Both the position numbers and the translations under genes were made by a program. DNA of 64,000 nt from Rhizobium sp. 16-488-2b (GTDB lineage Bacteria; Pseudomonadota; Alphaproteobacteria; Rhizobiales; Rhizobiaceae), in assembly GCF_017741815.1 (NCBI RefSeq), contig NZ_JAGHMF010000026.1, forward strand, positions 62,001-126,000. The letters run 5' to 3'. Below the pieces are notes generated by a model. The model searched no databases and was not told the DNA's origin. It saw nothing but the letters and a program-made list of their open reading frames with translations. Shown here in pieces: positions 58,847 through 64,000 of this stretch (position 1 is the stretch's first letter; each line of letters opens with the position of its first letter).

Positions 58847-60679
58847 TCAGAGCGCCGGCGCCGGGGTGTTCGGCGCCTTGTCCGCTACCTTGTTTTCGTC
58901 GGGCCTAGCGGCCAGCGCTTCGAGATGCAGCACGCGCGGGCGGAAGGCCTCGATATAGGCATCGGAGCGGCCAATATAGATCATCGTCGCATCCGGCATC
59001 GCCTCGAGCACCTTCATCATCGTCGACTGCCATTCGGGCTCCATGCCCTCGAGCACTTCGTCGAAGACCATCCATTGCGGCCGGACCAGCAAGAGGCGCG
59101 CGAAACCGATAGCCCGCTGTTCATCGGCATCGAGCAGCTTGTCCCAGCGTGCGCGCGTATCGAGACGGGCAACGAGATTGTGCAGCCCCGCCTTTTCGAG
59201 CGCCGCCACCACATCGTCGTTCTTGTAGGTGTCGGCGGCTGCGGGAAACGCTAGCGCTTCGCGCAAGGTACCGCCGGGAATATAGGCCGATTGCGGCACG
59301 AACAGCATGTCGTCGGTGGGTGGCAGGCCGATCTTGCCGCTGCCGCAGGGCCACAGTTCCGACATCGCCAGGAAGAGCAGCTTGCGATTGACGTTGTGGT
59401 CGCCGTTGATCATCACCTTCTCGCCGGCCTTGATGGTGACGCTGCCTTCATGCAGCCGGAAGCCGCCACACTGGTCGATCTCCTCGTCCATCTTCGTGGC
59501 GATCGTCACATCCTCGAGCGTCAGCGTTCCCGGCGCGCTGCGCTCGTAGGCGATCGTTTCCTTGAGGTCGACGTCGTCGCCCATGGTCGTCAAAGCCTGG
59601 CGGAAATCGGTGACGCGCATCAAGGTTGCGCGCCATTCGGCGATCGGGCCGAAGTTCGACACGTACCAGCGCAGCGCGGTGTTGACCTGGTTGAACGCGC
59701 CGACCGACATCATCAGCTGACCAAAGGTGAGGCCACCGGAGAAATAGGCGGGCGCCGCCACGATGATCGGAATGACGACGACGAGCCAGCCATAGCCTGC
59801 CGACACCCATGTCAGGTTGACGTTGGCCATCGCCAGCTTCTTGATGACGGCGAGAACGGCGCTGATATCGGTGTTGATCCGACCCCGCTCGTTCTCCTCG
59901 CCGCGCGCAGCCGTGATCGCCGGAATGTTCTCGTTGGCATGCATCAGTGCAAAGCGCAGCTCGGCCTCCTTGGAGAAACGGTCGGCATTGAGCTTGACGA
60001 GCTTGCGCCCGACGAGCTGGCTGAGCACCGAGGCGGAAGCCGCGTAAAAGATCGCCGCCCACACCATGTAGCCAGGAATGGAAAAGGCGTATTCGCCGAA
60101 ACGGAAGACGAAGCCGCTCGACAGCTCCCAGAGAACGCCGATGAAGCTCACCAGCAGGATCGTCGATTGCACCAGACCGATGACAAGTCCGGTCGTGCTT
60201 TCCGCCAGATTACGCGCATCCTCATGCAGGCGCTGGTCCGGATTGACGCCGATCAGCCCGCTGGAGGCGAGCCTGAGCGCCCGCTTGCGCTGCAGCCACT
60301 GGTCGACGAGGTCGCGCGTCAGCCCCTCGCGCATGTAAAGCGCCGTCATCTGGTTCAGCCAGGCCTGCACCACGTTGAGAAGCAACAGCATGCCGGCGAT
60401 CAGCGCGAAGATCTTCAGCTGGTGGAAGAACCCCGGCAGGTCGCGCCGCGAGATGGCGTCGTAGAAAGGCGCGTTCCACTGGTTGAGGATGACGGTGGCA
60501 TAGGCTGTCGCCAGAATGATCCCGATCAACGCCGTCGAAAGAATGAGCACCGGCGCCCGCACCCTGGAATGCCAGAATGCCGAAAACATCACCTTGAGCC
60601 GGAAGATCAGGCTGAGATCATACCCTACCCGGTCCTGCCCCTGGATGCTCGGTCTGCTTTTGACGTCCTCTGCCATCAT
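58847..60679 (-). CDS. SbmA/BacA-type ABC protein with degenerate ATPase domain
   Basis: 610 residues. The membrane half (about 30-345) is the ABC_membrane_2 type (YddA/SbmA/BacA): NQWNAPFYDAISRRD, NPDQRLHEDARNLAEST. The C-terminal ATPase half is damaged in its key motifs: Walker A is NGDHNVNRKLL (425-435), the signature is LDADEQRAIG (516-525) instead of LSGGEQ, and the H-loop is YIGRS (568-572). The Q-loop FVPQ and Walker B MVFDE remain. The frame is intact, so this is not simple decay. It may work by another energy source, as BacA does, with the C-half as a regulatory domain. Confidence 0.85.
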   Translation of the reverse strand: MMAEDVKSRPSIQGQDRVGYDLSLIFRLKVMFSAFWHSRVRAPVLILSTALIGIILATAYATVILNQWNAPFYDAISRRDLPGFFHQLKIFALIAGMLLLLNVVQAWLNQMTALYMREGLTRDLVDQWLQRKRALRLASSGLIGVNPDQRLHEDARNLAESTTGLVIGLVQSTILLVSFIGVLWELSSGFVFRFGEYAFSIPGYMVWAAIFYAASASVLSQLVGRKLVKLNADRFSKEAELRFALMHANENIPAITAARGEENERGRINTDISAVLAVIKKLAMANVNLTWVSAGYGWLVVVIPIIVAAPAYFSGGLTFGQLMMSVGAFNQVNTALRWYVSNFGPIAEWRATLMRVTDFRQALTTMGDDVDLKETIAYERSAPGTLTLEDVTIATKMDEEIDQCGGFRLHEGSVTIKAGEKVMINGDHNVNRKLLFLAMSELWPCGSGKIGLPPTDDMLFVPQSAYIPGGTLREALAFPAAADTYKNDDVVAALEKAGLHNLVARLDTRARWDKLLDADEQRAIGFARLLLVRPQWMVFDEVLEGMEPEWQSTMMKVLEAMPDATMIYIGRSDAYIEAFRPRVLHLEALAARPDENKVADKAPNTPAPAL

Positions 60680-60833
60680 GCTTCCTTACGCGTATGTAGC
60701 ACCTGAATAGCACCGTGAGTCAGCCTGTCCAGCAACAGTTTCTAGCATCAGGTAATGCGCGAGTTACCTCGGCAAATAGGCGACGCCGCGTATCGGTCAT
60801 TGATTCGCGGCCTGACTGGGTCTATTTAGAGCG

Positions 60834-60886
60834 CTCCGTGGTGATTTGGCCGGCCGGCTTGCAGCCACGTTAAAGAAGTTGCTAAA
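60834..60886 (+). ncRNA. SAM-II riboswitch upstream of metA
   Basis: The compact SAM-II pseudoknot signature is visible: CCGTGGTGATTTGG, GGCTTGCAGCCACGTTAAA and AAGTTGCTAAAG, in order. It is found in alphaproteobacteria before met genes and shuts translation when S-adenosylmethionine is bound. The metA start is 53 bases downstream. Confidence 0.93.
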
Positions 60887-60939
60887 GGGCCGCGTGCGGA
60901 CCGATAGCGATATTTTCGTTTTTTCATCGAGTGACCGCT

Positions 60940-61863
60940 ATGCCGATCAAGATCCCCGATACCCTGCCCGCCTTTGAAACCCTGGTTCAGGAAGGTGTGC
61001 GCGTGATGACCGAGACGGCCGCGATCCGTCAGGACATTCGCCCCCTGCAGATCGGGCTTCTGAACCTCATGCCGAACAAGATCAAGACCGAGATCCAGAT
61101 GGCGCGCCTCATCGGCGCCTCGCCGCTGCAGGTCGAGCTGTCGCTTGTTCGCGTCGGGAATCACAAGGCGAAGAACACCTCGGAAGATCATCTCTTCTCC
61201 TTCTACCAGACCTGGGAGGAGATCAAACACCGGAAGTTCGACGGCTTCATCATCACAGGCGCGCCGATCGAAACGCTTCCATACGAAGACGTTACTTATT
61301 GGGATGAAATGCAGCAGATTTTCGACTGGACACGCACCAACGTGCACTCCGCGATGAATGTCTGCTGGGGCGCGATGGCCGCGATCTACCATTTTCACGA
61401 CATTCCCAAGCACGCGCTGACGGAAAAGGCCTTCGGCGTCTATCGCCACAAGAACCTCAAGCCGTCGTCGGTCTATCTCAACGGCTTCTCCGACAATTTC
61501 GAGGTTCCGGTCTCACGCTGGACGGAAGTGCGCCGCGCCGACATCGAAAAATCCGAGACGCTGGAAATCCTGATGGAATCGAGCGAGATGGGCGTCTGCC
61601 TCGTTCACGAGAAGAAGGGCAATCGGCTCTATATCTTCAACCACGTCGAATATGATTCGACATCGCTCGGCGACGAGTATTTCCGCGACGTGAATGCCGG
61701 CGTTCCGATCAAGATGCCGCACAATTATTTCCCGCACAACGACCCGTCGATCCCGCCGCAGAACCGCTGGCGCAGCCACGCGCATCTGCTGTTCGGCAAC
61801 TGGATCAACGAAATCTACCAGACGACACCTTACAATCTGGAAGATATTGGCGAGGACGGCTGA
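60940..61863 (+). CDS. metA: Homoserine O-acyltransferase MetA
   Basis: 307 residues from MPIKIPDTLPAFE; a GTG three codons earlier is possible. MetA (HTS) family: IRPLQIGLLNLMPNKIKTE, the catalytic Cys in NVCWGAMAAIYHFH, and the His-Glu pair at HVEYDS and further. It acylates homoserine, first step of methionine synthesis. Some rhizobial MetA enzymes use acetyl-CoA rather than succinyl-CoA; this cannot be told here. The SAM-II switch upstream fits feedback by the end product. Confidence 0.95.
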   Translation: MPIKIPDTLPAFETLVQEGVRVMTETAAIRQDIRPLQIGLLNLMPNKIKTEIQMARLIGASPLQVELSLVRVGNHKAKNTSEDHLFSFYQTWEEIKHRKFDGFIITGAPIETLPYEDVTYWDEMQQIFDWTRTNVHSAMNVCWGAMAAIYHFHDIPKHALTEKAFGVYRHKNLKPSSVYLNGFSDNFEVPVSRWTEVRRADIEKSETLEILMESSEMGVCLVHEKKGNRLYIFNHVEYDSTSLGDEYFRDVNAGVPIKMPHNYFPHNDPSIPPQNRWRSHAHLLFGNWINEIYQTTPYNLEDIGEDG

Positions 61864-61884
61864 GACCTTTTCGCTTTGCTTGAT

Positions 61885-61918
61885 ACGCCGCCGGACCTGA
61901 CCGGCGGCGTTTGTTTTT
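61885..61918 (+). terminator. Rho-independent terminator of metA
   Basis: Perfect 10-bp stem ACGCCGCCGG/CCGGCGGCGT with a 6-base loop, followed by TTGTTTTT, 20 bases after the metA stop. Confidence 0.9.
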
Positions 61919-62000
61919 CATATCGCGGCGGTTGCGATTTCATTCAATTGAGAGCAGGTTCTGGCCCGAAATTGCGGACGCGAACCGGGGAGGAAACAGG

Positions 62001-63023
62001 ATGGCGGATGGATTGAAGCGGGACGTTTTTGGAACGACGAAGACGGGCGAGACCGTCCATCGCGTCGAAATCTCGGGCGGCGGCCTGACCGCCAAGGTGA
62101 TCACCTGGGGCGCGGTCATCCAGGACCTCAGGCTCGAAGGCCATGACGCGCCGCTCACCCTCGGCTTCGATGATTTCGACAGCTATCCCGCCCATTCCGC
62201 CTATTTCGGCGCGACGCCCGGCCGCAACGCCAACCGCATCGGCGGCGGCAAGTTCACGATCGATGGCAAGAATTATCAGCTCGACCTCAACGAAAACGGC
62301 GTCAGCCACCTGCATGGCGGCTTCGAGAACATCGCGCTGCGCAACTGGACGATCGTCGAGCACGACAGCGACCGCGTCGTCCTGAAGATCGTCGATGCCG
62401 ATGGCCGCGGCGGCTATCCCGGCAATTGCACCATCCTCGTCACCTACCGCGTGCATGGCGATGGCGAACTCTCGGTCGTCTACGAGACGACCAGCGACCA
62501 GCCGACCATCGCCAATGTCTGCCAGCACGCCTATTTCAATCTCGACGGTCGCGACGACACGCTTGGCCACGACATCATGATTGCGGCCGACAGCTACCTT
62601 CCGACCGACGAGCGCCAGATTCCGACCGGCGAGATCCGGCCTGTCGAGGGCACGGTCTTCGACTTCCGCGAAATGGCCTCGCTGAAGCGCTTCGAGGGCG
62701 ACACCCAGGCGCTCTACGACCACAATTTCTGCCTCTCGTCCGAACGTGTCGCCAAGCGTTCCGTGGTGCTCGCGCGCAGCCTCTATTCAGGCGTGTCGAT
62801 GGAAGTGCGCACGACCGAGCCCGGCGTCCAGTTCTACGCCGCCTTCAAGCTCGATGTACCGGTGCCTGGTATCGGCGGCCGCAAATACGGCCCCTTCGCG
62901 GGCTTCTGCCTGGAAACACAGATCTGGCCTGACGCCATCAACCACGAGGGCTTCCCCAACGCGGTTCTGCGCCCCGGCGAAGTGCTGCGCCAGGAAACGG
63001 ACTACATTTTCTCCAAGAGCTGA
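62001..63023 (+). CDS. galM: Aldose 1-epimerase (galactose mutarotase)
   Basis: 340 residues from MADGLKRDVFGTT, with GGGGAGGAAAC before the ATG. Signature motifs: FGATPGRNANRI, GVSHLHGGFEN, NVCQHAYFNLDG (catalytic His) and YGPFAGFCLETQIWPDA with the catalytic Glu. It interconverts alpha and beta hexose anomers. It stands alone with terminators on both sides. Confidence 0.93.
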   Translation: MADGLKRDVFGTTKTGETVHRVEISGGGLTAKVITWGAVIQDLRLEGHDAPLTLGFDDFDSYPAHSAYFGATPGRNANRIGGGKFTIDGKNYQLDLNENGVSHLHGGFENIALRNWTIVEHDSDRVVLKIVDADGRGGYPGNCTILVTYRVHGDGELSVVYETTSDQPTIANVCQHAYFNLDGRDDTLGHDIMIAADSYLPTDERQIPTGEIRPVEGTVFDFREMASLKRFEGDTQALYDHNFCLSSERVAKRSVVLARSLYSGVSMEVRTTEPGVQFYAAFKLDVPVPGIGGRKYGPFAGFCLETQIWPDAINHEGFPNAVLRPGEVLRQETDYIFSKS

Positions 63024-63057
63024 CGGCAACAAGCCGACCATGCCCGATGTCATCAAA

Positions 63058-63086
63058 CCCTCGCAGAGCTCTGCGAGGGTTTTTTC
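63058..63086 (+). terminator. Rho-independent terminator of galM
   Basis: Self-complementary CCCTCGCAGAG/CTCTGCGAGGG followed by TTTTTTC, 34 bases after the galM stop. Confidence 0.9.
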
Positions 63087-63106
63087 ATGCAAGTTAGCTC
63101 TTGCAA

Positions 63107-63148
63107 TTGGTTCCAAAGAGGTTCTATTTTAATCTCATGGATAGAACC
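63107..63148. promoter_or_regulatory. Candidate GntR operator across the regulator start
   Basis: GGTTCTAT (63120-63127) and ATAGAACC (63141-63148) are perfect inverted repeats with a 13-base spacer that includes the ATG; TTGGTTCCAA (63107-63116) is a further half-symmetric copy. Auto-repression is likely. Confidence 0.5.
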
Positions 63149-63910
63149 AGTCTGATAGCGGAGATCGAGGCACGTGGACTGCGCGACACAGCGCGCAGCG
63201 GGCCTCTCTATCGTCGTCTCGCGCAGACACTGACCGGCCTGATCAATGAGGGGCTGCTGAAGCCGGGGGCAGCACTTCCGAGCGAGCGCGATCTGGCCGA
63301 AGCCCTGAAGATCGGCCGCGTCACGGTGCGCACCGCCTATCGCGATCTCCTGAACTCAGGCACGCTGGAATCACGCCATGGCAGCGGCACCTTCGTTTCG
63401 GCCAAGGTCGAGCGCATGGAGCAGTCGCTCTGGCGGCTTTCGTCCTTCTCCGAAGACATGCGCTCGCGCGGCCGTGTGCCGGCGGCGCGTATCCTGTCGC
63501 GCACCATCAACAAGCCCTCGCCGGAGGAGGCCTTCCTGCTGGGCCTCGGCGTCGACGAGCGCGTGTTGCGCCTCGATCGCCTGCGCCTTGCCGACGGGCT
63601 GCCGCTGGCGATCGATCGCTCCGTGGTCCCCGTGAAGTTTCTCGATGACACCGCCGGCGGCGAAGGCTCGCTCTACGACGCGCTGACGGCAAGCGGCCAC
63701 CGTCCGGTGCGCGCGCTTCAGAAGCTCTCCGCCGTCACGCTCGACGCGACCTCGGCGGCAGCGCTCGACGTTGCGGCCGGCGCACCTGCCCTTCTGATCG
63801 AACGCGTATCGCGCCTGGAAGACCAGCGCGTCGTTGAATACACCCGCTCCCACTATCGTGGCGATGCATATGATTTTGTTGCAGAATTGAGAATTGGAGA
63901 CGAGCTATGA
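63137..63910 (+). CDS. GntR/HutC-family regulator (amino-sugar type)
   Basis: 257 residues from MDRTSLIAEIEARG. The winged helix is PLYRRLAQTLTGLINEGLLKPGAALPSERDLAEALKIGRVTVRTAYRDLLNSG, and the C-terminal UTRA domain (about 95-250) has the chorismate-lyase-like fold. Its stop overlaps the ATG of a SIS-domain gene, the order known for amino-sugar (NagR/AgaR-like) operons, so an amino-sugar phosphate is the probable ligand. Confidence 0.9.
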   Translation: MDRTSLIAEIEARGLRDTARSGPLYRRLAQTLTGLINEGLLKPGAALPSERDLAEALKIGRVTVRTAYRDLLNSGTLESRHGSGTFVSAKVERMEQSLWRLSSFSEDMRSRGRVPAARILSRTINKPSPEEAFLLGLGVDERVLRLDRLRLADGLPLAIDRSVVPVKFLDDTAGGEGSLYDALTASGHRPVRALQKLSAVTLDATSAAALDVAAGAPALLIERVSRLEDQRVVEYTRSHYRGDAYDFVAELRIGDEL

Positions 63911-64000
63911 GTGAAACCCAGTCGCTGATGTTGCAGGAAGCCGGCCAGTCCCCCGAGGTGGTCGCCACGCTGCTGCGCAAGGAAAAGCCTGTTTTCGACG
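63907..64000 (+). CDS. SIS-domain sugar isomerase/deaminase (partial, cut by window end)
   Basis: The first 31 residues only: MSETQSLMLQEAGQSPEVVA and so on. This opening is that of GlmS-like SIS proteins with glucosamine-6-phosphate deaminase activity (NagB-II/AgaS type). It overlaps the GntR stop (ATGA) and continues beyond the window. Confidence 0.7.
   Translation, partial: MSETQSLMLQEAGQSPEVVATLLRKEKPVFD

Noticed and set aside
59291..60706. 471-codon open frame opposite the degenerate ABC protein
   Set aside because: Mirror frame; composition artefact.
60826..61449. 207-codon ORF opposite the SAM-II riboswitch and metA
   Set aside because: Mirror of a certain gene and RNA element.

Overview
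The window is a contiguous, gene-dense, GC-rich piece of chromosome from a Rhizobiaceae-type alphaproteobacterium (Rhizobium/Agrobacterium/Ensifer group). The grounds are gene content and signals: a CenR/OtpR-type response regulator with a cyclic-nucleotide-binding partner, a SAM-II riboswitch before metA, an EcfG (GGAAC-N16-CGTT) promoter before an rpoH2-type sigma factor, an Irr/ICE-like palindrome, mosaic palindromic repeats of the RIME type, and a two-gene amino acid:carrier-protein ligase system known from Bradyrhizobium and Agrobacterium. I see no prophage, insertion sequence, CRISPR array or plasmid origin. The species cannot be fixed from the sequence alone.

Layout. 1-13.6 kb is mostly core: L,D-transpeptidase, cenR and a CNB protein, xthA, lolA, ftsK, glnK-amtB behind a sigma-54 site, tesB, a UbiH-type monooxygenase, a 297-bp palindromic element, then Trm112, a LON-domain protein, a thioredoxin-TPR protein and a YbaK-type deacylase. 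13.8-19.7 kb has tRNA-Gly(GCC), an inverted pair of REP-like repeats, a stand-alone GH144-like glucanase and a ferric-iron ABC transporter (fbpABC-type). 19.7-25.3 kb is a lysine/pipecolate degradation cluster (amaB, amaA, hglS, divergent LysR).

25.4-35.9 kb is the most unusual part. A GT4 glycosyltransferase gene faces a six-gene minus-strand operon: carrier protein, ACAD-fold protein, amino acid:carrier-protein ligase, DUF1839 protein, GH2 hydrolase, and an 1103-residue fusion of a Wzx-like flippase with two alpha/beta-hydrolase domains. I infer a pathway that loads an amino acid on a carrier protein and transfers it to a cell-surface glycan; this is not proven by the sequence.

36.1-39.6 kb has epmB-epmA facing efp, and two small envelope genes. 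40.2-48.3 kb has a SUV3-like helicase with a long disordered tail plus an S4 protein, fdxA, carD, rpoH2 and an M48 metalloprotease. 48.4-52 kb is thiBPQ under a TPP riboswitch. 52-64 kb has a DHA2 exporter with a divergent MarR regulator, ompW behind an FNR/FixK box, a thiamine pyrophosphokinase, an ABC-F ATPase, a SnoaL-like protein, a periplasmic repeat-like protein, an SbmA/BacA-type ABC protein with a degenerate ATPase domain, metA under SAM-II, galM, and the start of a GntR-SIS amino-sugar operon cut by the window end.
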